Shown here: one piece after another, positions 18,239 to 26,683 of the stretch
How positions within the stretch are numbered: position 1 is the stretch's first letter
How the letters are laid out: the number at the start of each line of letters is the position of its first letter
DNA from: DTU064 sp045588245
Lineage (GTDB): Bacteria > Bacillota > Clostridia > Oscillospirales > CAG-272
NCBI GenBank assembly: GCA_045588245.1
Contig: JAZNDW010000001.1
Location: forward strand, 1 to 64,000
Direction of reading: 5' to 3'
Length of the DNA stretch: 64,000 nucleotides
The notes under the pieces: generated by a model
Database searches by the model: none
Seen by the model: only the letters and a program-made list of their open reading frames with translations
Told to the model about the DNA's origin: nothing
Made by a program: the position numbers and the translations under genes

Positions 18239-18847
18239 TTAAGCGTTCTTCTTTTCCATATCACAGATACGGTCAAAAACGAGTGCCGTTGTATCATCGT
18301 ATCGACTCTTCCCTGCAATTGCCATGTAAGTTTCAACCGAAACGGGCTCACCATAGTAAACGTCGGTTCTGCGGAAAAGCTTTACGTGATTATTCTTTGT
18401 TTTAATATATATCGGAACTATCGGAACCTGTGAGCGATGAGCGATCAAACCAACGCCTGATTTAAGCTTATTTTTCGTATCGTCAAGTTCTGCCCCCGGA
18501 CAGCGTGTTCCCTGCGGAAAGATGCACAGCGCCTTGTTTTCTTTGATAAGTTCGATCGATTTTTTAATCGCACCGACGTCACTCGCCTGTCTTTTTACCG
18601 GGAATGCCCCAAGGGCTCGGAAAAGCAAAGAAAGTATCGGAATCTTAAAAAGCTCCGCTTTTGCCATATAGTAAGCGCGTCGAGGCGACGATACGGCAAC
18701 GATTATACAGTCCATAGCGGACGTATGATTCGGAGCAAAAACGGCTCCGCCGTCCATAGGTACGTTTTCCTCACCGTGAGTGTGAACGCGGTATAATCCG
18801 CGGAACAGCCAAGCAAGGCAAGCGTAAATAAAATTATAAAATGACAT
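18239..18847 (-). CDS. plsC: 1-acyl-sn-glycerol-3-phosphate acyltransferase (PlsC family)
   Basis: This membrane-bound enzyme acylates lysophosphatidic acid to phosphatidic acid for phospholipid synthesis. The catalytic NHTSAMD (the Hx4D motif) and the phosphate-binding FPQGTRCPG are both present. The start is ATG 18847 (MSFYNFIYACLAW), giving 202 residues; the longer open frame upstream only reads through cmk in another frame. The start overlaps the 3' end of cmk by 14 bp and the stop is 26 bp before ispH, so all three should be cotranscribed. Confidence 0.93.
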   Translation of the reverse strand: MSFYNFIYACLAWLFRGLYRVHTHGEENVPMDGGAVFAPNHTSAMDCIIVAVSSPRRAYYMAKAELFKIPILSLLFRALGAFPVKRQASDVGAIKKSIELIKENKALCIFPQGTRCPGAELDDTKNKLKSGVGLIAHRSQVPIVPIYIKTKNNHVKLFRRTDVYYGEPVSVETYMAIAGKSRYDDTTALVFDRICDMEKKNA

Positions 18848-19517
18848 CGTAGTTTGATCCCGTTTTTTCGTTAATGATGCGAACGGCAGCAGCAAACGTA
18901 TCTTCAGGTTCAAATTCGGAGTTATCGAGCATAACGGCATCTTCAGCAGGAATTGCGGGCGCTGTTTCGCGGGTACTGTCTGCAGTATCGCGCTCCATAA
19001 TATCTGACAGAACGTCTTCATATTTTACATTCTGACCGCGTTCAAGAAGCTCGAGATATCTGCGTTTTGCGCGATTTTCAGGCGCTGCGAACAGAAAGAT
19101 CTTAACGTCGGCATTCGGCATAATTACGGTACCGATATCGCGTCCGTCCATGACGACGCCGCCTCGACGCACCATATCCGCCTGAATATCATTCAAGAAA
19201 GCTCTGACCTCGGGCACTGCCGATACGGCAGACGCATACATAGAGATTTCGGGCGTTCTGATAAAATCTGTGACGTCCTCTCCCGAAAGAAATACGCGCT
19301 GAGCTCCGTTTTCATATCTCATTTGTACAGTAATATCGGAAAGCGATCCGATGATCGCTTTGCTGTCGTCCTTAGCGATGCCCATACGGTATGCATTAAG
19401 TCCGACCGTGCGGTAAAGGGCACCCGTATCAACGTAAACAAGACCGAGCTTGCGTGCGATATTCTTTGCAAGAACGCTTTTTCCCGATCCACCGGGGCCG
19501 TCGATTGCTATATTCAT
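18834..19517 (-). CDS. cmk: Cytidylate kinase
   Basis: Cmk phosphorylates CMP and dCMP to the diphosphates. The P-loop GPGGSGKS is at the N-terminus (MNIAIDGPGGSGKSVLA). VYVDTGALYR and the MDGRDIGTVIMPNADVKIF segment are family hallmarks, and the 227-residue length is normal. ATG 19517 is preferred because it lies 6 nt after GGAG. The cmk-plsC-ispH/S1 order is a recurring clostridial arrangement. Confidence 0.96.
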   Translation of the reverse strand: MNIAIDGPGGSGKSVLAKNIARKLGLVYVDTGALYRTVGLNAYRMGIAKDDSKAIIGSLSDITVQMRYENGAQRVFLSGEDVTDFIRTPEISMYASAVSAVPEVRAFLNDIQADMVRRGGVVMDGRDIGTVIMPNADVKIFLFAAPENRAKRRYLELLERGQNVKYEDVLSDIMERDTADSTRETAPAIPAEDAVMLDNSEFEPEDTFAAAVRIINEKTGSNYDVIL

Positions 19518-19540
19518 AGTTATCTCCAAAAATAATATAA

Positions 19541-20773
19541 TCAGTAACTTGCGGCGGCAAGTCCTGCCGCACGTCCGGTTGAAAATGCTATTTGCAGATT
19601 GTATCCGCCTGTATATGCGTCAAGATCGAGCACCTCACCGCAGAAATAGAGTCCGCTGACGCGACGGCACTCCATCGTTTTCGGATTTATCTCTTTGACG
19701 TCAACACCACCTGAGGTGATGATCGCTTCTTCTATTGGACGTGTTCCTGTGATTTTGATCTCGTAATTTTTCAGCGCCAAAAGAAGCTTATGACGCTTCT
19801 CGCGACCGAGCGAATGGCACTTTTCGTTGAATCCTATTCCGGCATACTTGAGAATATGCGGTAACAGAGCTGATGGCAAAAGATCGGCTACGGCATTTAT
19901 CATATCGCGGTTTTTATATTTGTCAAAATCCGAAAGAAGACGTTCATCAAGCGTTTTTTCATCAAGTGCAGGCTTAAAGTCGATAACTGCCGTATACTTC
20001 TTTCCGTGTTCCATGTGTGCGGAAGCAGAGAGTACCAAGGGTCCTGTCAGGCCGAAATGAGCGAATAAGAGCTCACCCATTTCTCGGTAAACGGCTTTTC
20101 CGCTGTTATCCACACGTAAAGTCAAGCGAATGTTTTTTAGCGTCAATCCCGACAGCTCATCACAAGGTGCGCCTGCCGTTAACGGTACGAGCGACGGATA
20201 AGTTTCATTGATCTTAAGACCTGCCGATTCTGCGAATCGGTAGCCGTCGCCGTCCGAACCCGTTGTCGGATACGATAGTCCTCCCGTTGCGACGATGACT
20301 CTGTCGAAATGCTCACGGCGACCGTCAAGCATAACGCCTACAGCGACGCCGTCCTCAATGATGACACGCTCTACACGTCCGCGTCTGATGTGGACACCTT
20401 CGTCAAAACAGTATCTTCTGAGCGCATCGACAATGTCGTAAGATCTGTCAGACACAGGAAAAACACGTCTGCCGCGCTCTGTTTTAAGCGGAACACCGCA
20501 TGATTCAAAAAATTCGATCGTATCCGCAGGCGAAAATGAATTTAGTGCAGCATAAAGAAAGCGCGGGTTGCGTGGAACGTGATTCAAAAATTCGTTTATA
20601 TCACAGTTATTTGTTAGATTACAGCGCCCTTTACCTGTTATGGCAAGCTTACGTCCGACCTTTTCGTTTCGCTCAAAAAGTGTTACGTCAGCGCCCATGG
20701 ACGCCGCGGCACCTGCTGCCATCATCCCCGCAGGACCTGCACCGATAACGGCAATTTTTATGTTATCAGTCAT
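19541..20773 (-). CDS. BaiN/HI0933-family FAD-dependent oxidoreductase
   Basis: The N-terminal Rossmann motif VIGAGPAGMMAAGAAASMG binds FAD, and the family features TGKGRCNLTNN, ATGGLSYPTTGSDGDGY and the C-terminal LYFCGEVLDLDAYTGGYNLQIA are all present. Members are flavoproteins of mostly unknown substrate; BaiN of bile-acid metabolism belongs here, but this does not show bile-acid activity. ATG 20773 is used; the longer reading only overlaps rpiR. The start and the rpiR stop overlap by 8 bp. It lies just upstream of cmk, as is common in Clostridia. Confidence 0.9.
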   Translation of the reverse strand: MTDNIKIAVIGAGPAGMMAAGAAASMGADVTLFERNEKVGRKLAITGKGRCNLTNNCDINEFLNHVPRNPRFLYAALNSFSPADTIEFFESCGVPLKTERGRRVFPVSDRSYDIVDALRRYCFDEGVHIRRGRVERVIIEDGVAVGVMLDGRREHFDRVIVATGGLSYPTTGSDGDGYRFAESAGLKINETYPSLVPLTAGAPCDELSGLTLKNIRLTLRVDNSGKAVYREMGELLFAHFGLTGPLVLSASAHMEHGKKYTAVIDFKPALDEKTLDERLLSDFDKYKNRDMINAVADLLPSALLPHILKYAGIGFNEKCHSLGREKRHKLLLALKNYEIKITGTRPIEEAIITSGGVDVKEINPKTMECRRVSGLYFCGEVLDLDAYTGGYNLQIAFSTGRAAGLAAASY

Positions 20774-21635
20774 TGTCCTGTGCTGTATCGTAGATGTCAT
20801 GTTCCTCCCAGACGCGCTCAAGACGTTCAAACGTTTCGGCAAGATCGTCTTTCTTTTTGCGGCTGATGGAAACGATAATTGCGTTGATAAGCGAAAGCGG
20901 AGCGACGAGCGAATCCATAAAGGATGCCATATCGCTCTTGGCGAACAAAACCATATCCGCCATGGGAACTATCGGTGAATTTTCGCTGTCTGTGATTCCG
21001 ATAACAAGGGCACCTTTGCTTTTAGCAAACGTAACGGCTTTAATGATTCTTTTTGAGTATCTCGGGAAAGACATTGCGATGAATACATCTCCCTTACCGA
21101 TCCTGAGAAGCTGTTCAAATATCATACTTGCTGAAGCCGTATCAACGTGGCGAATATTATCAAAAACGAGATTAAGGTTATATGAAAGCAGATCTGCGAG
21201 CATCGAAGTTGAACGGGCACCTGCGATGTAAACGTTTTTAGCGTTTATAATTGCATCTATTGCCTTATCAAACACTTCCGTATCGTTTGCTTCAAGGGTT
21301 GACTTGATCTTTGCAATATCGGACATGAGCGTTTTTTGAAGTACGTTGGCGTTGCCGATGCGCTCGTCAGTTACCTCGATACGTTGAACCGAAGTAAGCA
21401 TCGCACCGACGGACTCCTGCAAAGCGTGCTGAAACTCAGGGTATCCTTCATAACCGAGCTCATTTGCAAAACGAACTACAGTGGATTCTGAAACGCCTGC
21501 GTTTTTGCCGAGCTTTGACGCTGTCATATACGCGGCTTTTTCGTAATGCGTAAGAATATATTCAGATATCCTGCGCTGTCCTTTTGACATATTTGGAATT
21601 TGCGATTTGATCAAACCTAAGATGTTGTTTTTCAT
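20766..21635 (-). CDS. RpiR-family transcriptional regulator (HTH + SIS)
   Basis: Residues 1-75 form the RpiR helix-turn-helix (MSKGQRRISEYILTHYEKAA, then SESTVVRFANELGYEGY). Residues of about 120-260 form a phosphosugar-binding SIS domain (VYIAGARSTSMLADLL, GDVFIAMSFPRYSKR). Such proteins sense sugar phosphates and control sugar catabolism. Here the gene heads an operon of housekeeping genes from a perfect-spacing promoter, so its own target may lie elsewhere. The 289-residue length is typical. Confidence 0.92.
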   Translation of the reverse strand: MKNNILGLIKSQIPNMSKGQRRISEYILTHYEKAAYMTASKLGKNAGVSESTVVRFANELGYEGYPEFQHALQESVGAMLTSVQRIEVTDERIGNANVLQKTLMSDIAKIKSTLEANDTEVFDKAIDAIINAKNVYIAGARSTSMLADLLSYNLNLVFDNIRHVDTASASMIFEQLLRIGKGDVFIAMSFPRYSKRIIKAVTFAKSKGALVIGITDSENSPIVPMADMVLFAKSDMASFMDSLVAPLSLINAIIVSISRKKKDDLAETFERLERVWEEHDIYDTAQDND

Positions 21636-21716
21636 AAGTAAACCCGTTTTAGGAATAATATATGGTCATAAAATACTGTATTATTATCGTAAATAAAATT
21701 AAACAGCATTTGATTC

Positions 21717-21745
21717 ATTATAAATAATTATATGTTAAAAGTCAA
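21717..21745 (-). promoter_or_regulatory. Promoter of the rpiR-cmk-ispH operon
   Basis: TTGACT (21740-21745) and TATAAT (21717-21722) with a 17-bp spacer on the minus strand, about 80 bp before the rpiR ATG. Confidence 0.8.
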
Positions 21746-21792
21746 GCACATTTAACGATATGCGGAATTGTTTATTTATCAAATATCGGTAC

Positions 21793-21821
21793 TTGATTTT
21801 TACGGTTCGGTATGTTATAAT
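21793..21821 (+). promoter_or_regulatory. SRP RNA promoter
   Basis: TTGATT (21793-21798) and TATAAT (21816-21821) with a 17-bp spacer. Transcription should start near 21827, exactly where the paired 5' end of the RNA begins. Confidence 0.88.
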
Positions 21822-21826
21822 GTCGT

Positions 21827-22127
21827 GGGCTGTATTCTAAGACCATACCAGCCGAGGAGTTAGCGGTGCCTTGTACCTGAAATCCGCTATATGCAGGGGT
21901 GGCTTCCTATTATGAGGGCTGTTGTTGTGCGGTTTGCGCTATGTTCGGCCGTGTTGAAGGATGGGTCCTGCGCAATCGACTGCTGTGAACCATGTCAGGT
22001 GGGGAACCAAGCAGCATTAAGCAGTTTGTTCGGTGTGCCGCGGGGGTGCCTGTCCGGAGCGTTCGGCATTTCTTCCACGCGTAAGAGCATGTTCGATTTT
22101 TGGGTGTATGGTCTTATAATACAGCCC
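21827..22127 (+). ncRNA. ffs: Signal recognition particle RNA (long, Alu-containing form)
   Basis: This is the RNA scaffold of the signal recognition particle, which targets membrane and secreted proteins. The diagnostic Ffh-binding hairpin is at 21994-22015: GTCAGG, then a GGAA tetraloop closed by TGG/CCA, then AGCAGC. The 5' end (GGGCTGTATT...AAGACCATA) pairs with the 3' end (TATGGTCTTA...AATACAGCCC), closing a roughly 300-nt molecule like the Bacillus small cytoplasmic RNA. Position upstream of dnaX-ebfC-recR is conserved in Bacillota. The ends are inferred from pairing and promoter position. Confidence 0.93.
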
Positions 22128-22158
22128 TATTTTTATCTGTCACGGATCGGAGGTTATT

Positions 22159-23766
22159 ATGCATTTGGCGTTATACAGAAAATGGCGTTCGGTCAACTTT
22201 GACGATGTTTCGGGACAGGATCACGTTACGTCTGTCTTAAAATACGAAGCCGCAAACGGAATGATCTCACACGCTTATCTCTTCTCCGGACCGCGCGGAA
22301 CGGGAAAAACTTCATGTGCGAAAATACTCTCGCGCGCTGTCAACTGTCTTAATCCGAATAACGGCAACCCTTGCAACGAATGCGCCGCTTGCCGATCCGT
22401 TTTGTCGGGTGCCTCCGTTGACGTTATCGAAATGGACGCGGCAAGCAACAACGGTGTTGACAACATACGCGACATACGTGATGAGGTCATGTTTACTCCT
22501 GCTGAGCTTAAGTACCGCGTTTATATCGTTGACGAGGTCCACATGCTCTCCGCTTCCGCGTTCAACGCTTTACTGAAGACGCTTGAAGAACCGCCGTCAC
22601 ATGTAATTTTTATTCTTGCAACGACAGAGCTTCATAAGCTTCCCGAAACCGTCATTTCGCGCTGTCAGCGTTTTGATTTCAGACGGCTTACGGTTCCCGT
22701 CATTTCGGACAGACTCATGTATATTTCCAAAAATGAAGGGCTTACTGTTACTAAAGGAGCTCTTGACGAGATCGCGCGTCTGTCAGAGGGTGGAATGCGT
22801 GATGCGATTTCTCTGCTTGAACTTTGTGCAGGACGGTACTCGGAGATCAATGAAGCTCTCGTTTCTGACGTTCTCGGTTCGCTCGGTTACGATAAAGTTG
22901 CCGCAGCGGCAAATGCTGTTGCCGACGCTGACTACGACGCGATTTTTTCAATCGTATCAGAACTGACGGCGGCAGGACGCGATATTTCCGTTTTCTTTAA
23001 CGAGCTGATATCTTTTTACAGAGATATGCTGATTTGCAAAACGACAAAGAATCCTAAAAGTTTTCTTGACATTTCAAACGATTCGTTGCGCTTACTTGAA
23101 AATACGGCGAAACGCTTCTCCCTGCCCGACATTTTATATCACTCACGTTTGCTCGACGAAGCGGCGGCAACGCTACAGCACTCAGTCGGCTCAGGAAGAA
23201 CAATAGCGGAGCTTGCACTCATTCGTATGTGCGATGCCTCCCTTAATACCGGAAATGATGCTCTCTTAAAACGTATCGCAGCTTTAGAGGATACGGTCAA
23301 GCTTCTTTCCGTTGGTCAGAATACCGTACGTTCGGCTGTCAGTCACAACAAGGTGAGCGATGTCATTTCTGACGTTCCATCAAAAGCAACCGAAGACGTT
23401 TCCACGTCAAAAATCGTGTCCGAATTAGAGTCAAATACAGATTCAGATAATACCGATTCTTCTGCTAAGCCCCTGCCGAAGCCGGAACCGCTTCCATATT
23501 GGAGCGAGCTTTTATCCCGTGCCGCCGAGAAAAGCCCTTTGATTGACGGTTTTCGCTACTTCATATCAGGTTACCGTACATCCGAAGGATTTGACATCGT
23601 ATGCGAAAATCCGTTTTCTTACAAGATGTGCACAGACAATAAAAAGCTTTTCACAGATCTGATCACGGTATTTGAAGACGTTATCGTTCCCGAAACATCG
23701 GTCAATATCCGTCAAAATACGTCCAATGTTAAAAAAAGTCAAGTTTCACTTGAAGAATTAATATAA
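22159..23766 (+). CDS. dnaX: DNA polymerase III subunit gamma/tau
   Basis: DnaX is the ATPase of the sliding-clamp loader. The Walker A GPRGTGKTS, the four-Cys zinc module (CLNPNNGNPCNECAACRS), Walker B VYIVDEVHML and sensor-1 region ILATTELHKLPETVISRCQRF are visible in the first 200 residues. Domain III follows, and the C-terminal part is a short, poorly conserved tau region. The 535-residue length is normal for Clostridia. GGAGG precedes the ATG. It is the first gene of dnaX-ebfC-recR and may share transcription with the SRP RNA. Confidence 0.97.
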   Translation: MHLALYRKWRSVNFDDVSGQDHVTSVLKYEAANGMISHAYLFSGPRGTGKTSCAKILSRAVNCLNPNNGNPCNECAACRSVLSGASVDVIEMDAASNNGVDNIRDIRDEVMFTPAELKYRVYIVDEVHMLSASAFNALLKTLEEPPSHVIFILATTELHKLPETVISRCQRFDFRRLTVPVISDRLMYISKNEGLTVTKGALDEIARLSEGGMRDAISLLELCAGRYSEINEALVSDVLGSLGYDKVAAAANAVADADYDAIFSIVSELTAAGRDISVFFNELISFYRDMLICKTTKNPKSFLDISNDSLRLLENTAKRFSLPDILYHSRLLDEAAATLQHSVGSGRTIAELALIRMCDASLNTGNDALLKRIAALEDTVKLLSVGQNTVRSAVSHNKVSDVISDVPSKATEDVSTSKIVSELESNTDSDNTDSSAKPLPKPEPLPYWSELLSRAAEKSPLIDGFRYFISGYRTSEGFDIVCENPFSYKMCTDNKKLFTDLITVFEDVIVPETSVNIRQNTSNVKKSQVSLEELI

Positions 23767-23794
23767 ACTATATTTTCGAAAGGTATAAAATAAA

Positions 23795-24139
23795 ATGAAA
23801 GCAAGAATTCCCGGAGGCGGTGCTCCCGCCAACATGAATCACATGATTCGTCAGGCACAGAAGATGCAGGAGGATATGACTGCACTGCAGGCAGATCTCG
23901 ATACGCGTGAATACGATATATCCGCAGGTGGCGGCATGGTCAAGATCAAGATCAACGGACAAAAGGAGATTCTTGAGATAAACATTTCTCCCGAAATCGT
24001 TGATCCCGATGACACGGAAACTCTCTCCGATATTCTTATCGCCGCCGTTAACGAAGCGATCAAGAAAGTTGAAGATACAAATGCTTCCGAAATGCAGAAG
24101 ATCACGGGCGGTCTCGGACTTCCGGGCGGACTTTTCTAA
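23795..24139 (+). CDS. ebfC: YbaB/EbfC family nucleoid-associated protein
   Basis: A small DNA-binding protein (114 residues) that forms a tweezer-like dimer and is often linked with RecR. Family features are the N-terminal helix MNHMIRQAQKMQEDM, the strand-rich GGGMVKIKINGQKEILEINIS and the C-terminal helix ending in a Gly-rich tail. The Gly/Pro-rich stretch before the first helix is common in clostridial members. It sits 28 bp after dnaX and 3 bp before recR. Confidence 0.95.
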   Translation: MKARIPGGGAPANMNHMIRQAQKMQEDMTALQADLDTREYDISAGGGMVKIKINGQKEILEINISPEIVDPDDTETLSDILIAAVNEAIKKVEDTNASEMQKITGGLGLPGGLF

Positions 24140-24142
24140 ATT

Positions 24143-24745
24143 ATGTCATTATACATAGAACCTATTGAAATTCTCTCCGAAAAATTCCGAAAACTTCCCG
24201 GAGTCGGCAAAAAGTCTGCCGTTCGCATGGCTTTTTCAGTTCTTGATCTGTCAGAAGAAGAGGCTCAGGCTTTCGCAGATGCGATCCTTGACGTTAAGCG
24301 TTCCGTCATGATTTGTTCTGTTTGCGGAAACATGACCGACGCTCCGATTTGCTCTGTTTGTTCCGACACAGACCGCGACAAAACGACCGTGTGCGTCGTC
24401 GAAGATGCTCGTGACGTTATCGCATTCGAACGTGTTCGTGAATATAACGGACTTTATCACGTTCTCGGCGGCGCTATTTCACCGCTTAAAGGTGTCGGCC
24501 CGGGGGATCTCTCGACAGAGCTTCTTATAAAGCGCGTTTCGGAAGGTGAGATCAAGGAAGTCATAATCGCAACGAATCCCAACGTTGAAGGGGAAACGAC
24601 AGCAATGTACCTGTCAAGACTTCTCATTCCTTTCAACGTAAAAACTACCCGCCTTGCTTACGGTGTTCCCGTGGGCGGTAATCTTGAATATGCGGACGAA
24701 GTCACACTTAACCGTGCTATCGAAGGACGCAGAGAAATCAAATAA
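24143..24745 (+). CDS. recR: Recombination protein RecR
   Basis: RecR acts with RecO and RecF to load RecA at gaps. The 200-residue protein has the helix-hairpin-helix LPGVGKKSAVRMAFSVL and the C4 zinc finger CSVCGNMTDAPICSVC. A TOPRIM domain (VCVVEDARDVIAFER, then EVIIATNPNVEGETTAMYL) follows. It begins 3 bp after ebfC with only a weak Shine-Dalgarno, so translation is probably coupled. Confidence 0.97.
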   Translation: MSLYIEPIEILSEKFRKLPGVGKKSAVRMAFSVLDLSEEEAQAFADAILDVKRSVMICSVCGNMTDAPICSVCSDTDRDKTTVCVVEDARDVIAFERVREYNGLYHVLGGAISPLKGVGPGDLSTELLIKRVSEGEIKEVIIATNPNVEGETTAMYLSRLLIPFNVKTTRLAYGVPVGGNLEYADEVTLNRAIEGRREIK

Positions 24746-24749
24746 GATA

Positions 24750-24816
24750 TTGACGCTTTATTAAAATCGTGATATCATTATATTAAATTAAAATATATTC
24801 GGCACCAACGGTGCCG
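24750..24816 (+). promoter_or_regulatory. Promoter and leader hairpin of the binding lipoprotein
   Basis: TTGACG (24750-24755) and TATCAT (24773-24778) have a 17-bp spacer, starting just after the recR stop. In the leader, CGGCACC (24800-24806) and GGTGCCG (24810-24816) form a tight hairpin only 2 nt before the GGAGG ribosome-binding site (24819-24823), where it could affect initiation. Confidence 0.65.
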
Positions 24817-24829
24817 TCGGAGGTTTATT

Positions 24830-25726
24830 ATGGCAAAACGTATTACAGCTTTACTTTTGGCGATGATCATGTTATTCTCGCTTTCCCTCCTTACCGCTTG
24901 CGGCGAAGATGATGGCGGAGCACAGGGCGGTCTTCCTATCGGTGACAACAACGAAGAAGACGAAGGCAACTCCCTCACAGCGCCCGACGGAAGCACAGTT
25001 GAGCTTCCCGAAACGATCGACAGCATTATTACCGTTTCTCCTGCAGCTAAGAGCATCATAACAGAGCTCGGTGCCGCTTCCAAGATCAAAGCCAATTATC
25101 AGCCCACGGTAGACAACACGTCCGCTATCGTTTCCGATGCACCGCAGGTCGTTATTTACGATGAAGGCGCCGCTATTGATGTTGCTGAGATCGAATCCAA
25201 AGGCATCGTTGCTATCAAGCTTCCCACTGCAGACAGCATGGCAACTGTGAAAAATCACATCGCATTCATCGGTAAGATGCTCGGCGTTGCTACCGAATCT
25301 ATCGTAGACTCTATCACAAACTCGCTCACAACGATGCAGGTTGCTACCGTTGAATGGCAGAAGCCCACCGTTTACTTTGAAATGGGCTCGGGTGATGACG
25401 GATACTACACCGTTGCTCCGTACTCCTACGTTTACGAGCTTATCGCATCCGCAGGTGGCGTTAATATTTTCGGTTCCGACAGCGAGTACGAAGGTTTCAT
25501 AACCGTTTCCGCTGATGAGATCATCTCTGCTGATCCTGCTGTTATTTTCACACTCGGCTCAGCTGAAGATATTATCAACCGCGAAGGCTGGAGCGAAGTT
25601 TCCGCTGTTGTAAACGGATACGTTTACTCTATCGAAAATCTCAACCCCTCCAAAGATGCAGTTACAGCGGCACAGTCCATCAACGATTATCTCGCTGATA
25701 TCGTATACGGTACTGTAGGTCAGTAA
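24830..25726 (+). CDS. Periplasmic-binding-protein-type lipoprotein (siderophore/cobalamin/metal receptor family)
   Basis: A signal peptide with lipobox LLTAC is followed by an acidic linker and a receptor domain of the helical-backbone type (PF01497-like). DSIITVSPAAKSIITELGA matches the usual N-terminal strand and helix; the C-terminal VSADEIISADPAVIF is also typical. Members deliver ferric siderophores, haem, cobalamin or metals to an ABC importer. No permease or ATPase gene lies beside it, and it has its own promoter and terminator, so the partner transporter must be elsewhere. The ligand cannot be assigned. Confidence 0.82.
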   Translation: MAKRITALLLAMIMLFSLSLLTACGEDDGGAQGGLPIGDNNEEDEGNSLTAPDGSTVELPETIDSIITVSPAAKSIITELGAASKIKANYQPTVDNTSAIVSDAPQVVIYDEGAAIDVAEIESKGIVAIKLPTADSMATVKNHIAFIGKMLGVATESIVDSITNSLTTMQVATVEWQKPTVYFEMGSGDDGYYTVAPYSYVYELIASAGGVNIFGSDSEYEGFITVSADEIISADPAVIFTLGSAEDIINREGWSEVSAVVNGYVYSIENLNPSKDAVTAAQSINDYLADIVYGTVGQ

Positions 25727-25743
25727 TCTTTTACATAACAAAT

Positions 25744-25772
25744 AAAACCGCCCGTTTAAACGGGCGGGTTTT
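25744..25772 (+). terminator. Terminator of the binding lipoprotein gene
   Basis: AAAACCGCCCGTTT pairs with AAACGGGCGGGTTTT with almost no loop and a short T tail. Confidence 0.85.
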
Positions 25773-25781
25773 CATTGTTCT

Positions 25782-25821
25782 AAAAAAGCAACCGATGTTA
25801 TAAAACATCGGTTGCTTTTTT
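25782..25821 (-). terminator. Terminator of the uridine phosphorylase gene
   Basis: An 18-bp inverted repeat (25782-25799 with 25804-25821) gives a strong stem with T6 on the minus strand. The run on the plus strand suggests it works both ways. Confidence 0.92.
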
Positions 25822-25823
25822 GT

Positions 25824-26588
25824 TTAGATATTATTGTCTTTTTTGATCAAAAGCTTTATTGCTTCAATCGCTGTTTTGATCGCACGTTCTGTCTCGTGAT
25901 TATCGGGCTCATCATAACCGAGAAGCTTTCTTTCCTGATTCCAGACAACGGAAAGGACCGTTCCCGTTCTTACTCCGAGAGCTGCTGCAACCGTGAACGT
26001 TGCGGCAGACTCCATCTCGCTTGCAAGTACACCGAGCCGCTTCCACGCTTCCCATTTTTCCAACAGCTCACCTGCCACAGGCATTCTCGCAGGTGAATGC
26101 TGTCCGTAAAATGAATCCTTACATTGAACGACTCCGACGTGATGATTGTATCCAAGCGATGTTGCAGCATCCGAAAGTGCCTTCGTTACATCAAAATCTG
26201 CCGTAGCGGGATATTCAATGGGCGCATATTCCCGGCTTGTTCCCTCCTGACGGACGGCGCTCATAGCAATTACTACGTCATTTGAGCATACTTTCGTGTT
26301 AATGCCGCCGCACGTGCCTACACGTATAAACGTATGGGCACCGAGAGCTGTGGCTTCCTCAAGCGCAATAGATGCACTGGGGCCACCGATTCCGGTTGAC
26401 ATAACCGATACAGGTACACCGTAAATCGTTCCCGTATACGTCGTATATTCCCTGTTTTGTGCCACAAGACGCGGAGAGTCAAAATATTTTGCGATCTTCT
26501 CGCATCTGCCGGGATCCCCCGGTATGATGACATAACCGCCAACATCGCCTTTACCGCATGCTATGTGATATGCCTTATCGTTTTCCAT
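25824..26588 (-). CDS. udp: Uridine phosphorylase-type nucleoside phosphorylase
   Basis: This cytosolic enzyme splits nucleosides with phosphate to ribose-1-phosphate and free base. The PNP/UDP family-1 signatures are visible: VIIPGDPGRCEKIA, STGIGGPSASIALEE, RVGTCGGI and EMESAATFTVAAALG. The GGPSASI form and the QCKDSFYGQHSP segment favour uridine phosphorylase over purine nucleoside phosphorylase, but this is not certain. GGAGG precedes ATG 26588. It is probably monocistronic. Confidence 0.9.
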   Translation of the reverse strand: MENDKAYHIACGKGDVGGYVIIPGDPGRCEKIAKYFDSPRLVAQNREYTTYTGTIYGVPVSVMSTGIGGPSASIALEEATALGAHTFIRVGTCGGINTKVCSNDVVIAMSAVRQEGTSREYAPIEYPATADFDVTKALSDAATSLGYNHHVGVVQCKDSFYGQHSPARMPVAGELLEKWEAWKRLGVLASEMESAATFTVAAALGVRTGTVLSVVWNQERKLLGYDEPDNHETERAIKTAIEAIKLLIKKDNNI

Positions 26589-26634
26589 ATATTTTCCTCC
26601 GATAAACAGCTGTATTTACTATTGTCAGTGTTAA

Positions 26635-26670
26635 CAAAAAAGCGAAGAAAGCATTATAACTTTCTTCGCT
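26635..26670 (-). terminator. Terminator of the zinc-ribbon protein gene
   Basis: AGCGAAGAAAG (26641-26651) and CTTTCTTCGCT (26660-26670) form an 11-bp stem; the minus strand then has six T. Confidence 0.9.
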
Positions 26671-26683
26671 TTTCAAAGATAAA

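Noticed and set aside
18848..19021. N-terminal extension of PlsC
   Set aside because: The extra residues are cmk read in another frame; the family start is ATG 18847.
22002..22158. Open frame crossing the SRP RNA into dnaX
   Set aside because: The RNA hairpin and terminal pairing show this is structural RNA; dnaX begins at 22159.
23725..23766. A7 run near the dnaX end as a tau/gamma frameshift signal
   Set aside because: It is only about ten codons from the stop, so slippage would barely alter the product; no supporting stem was seen.
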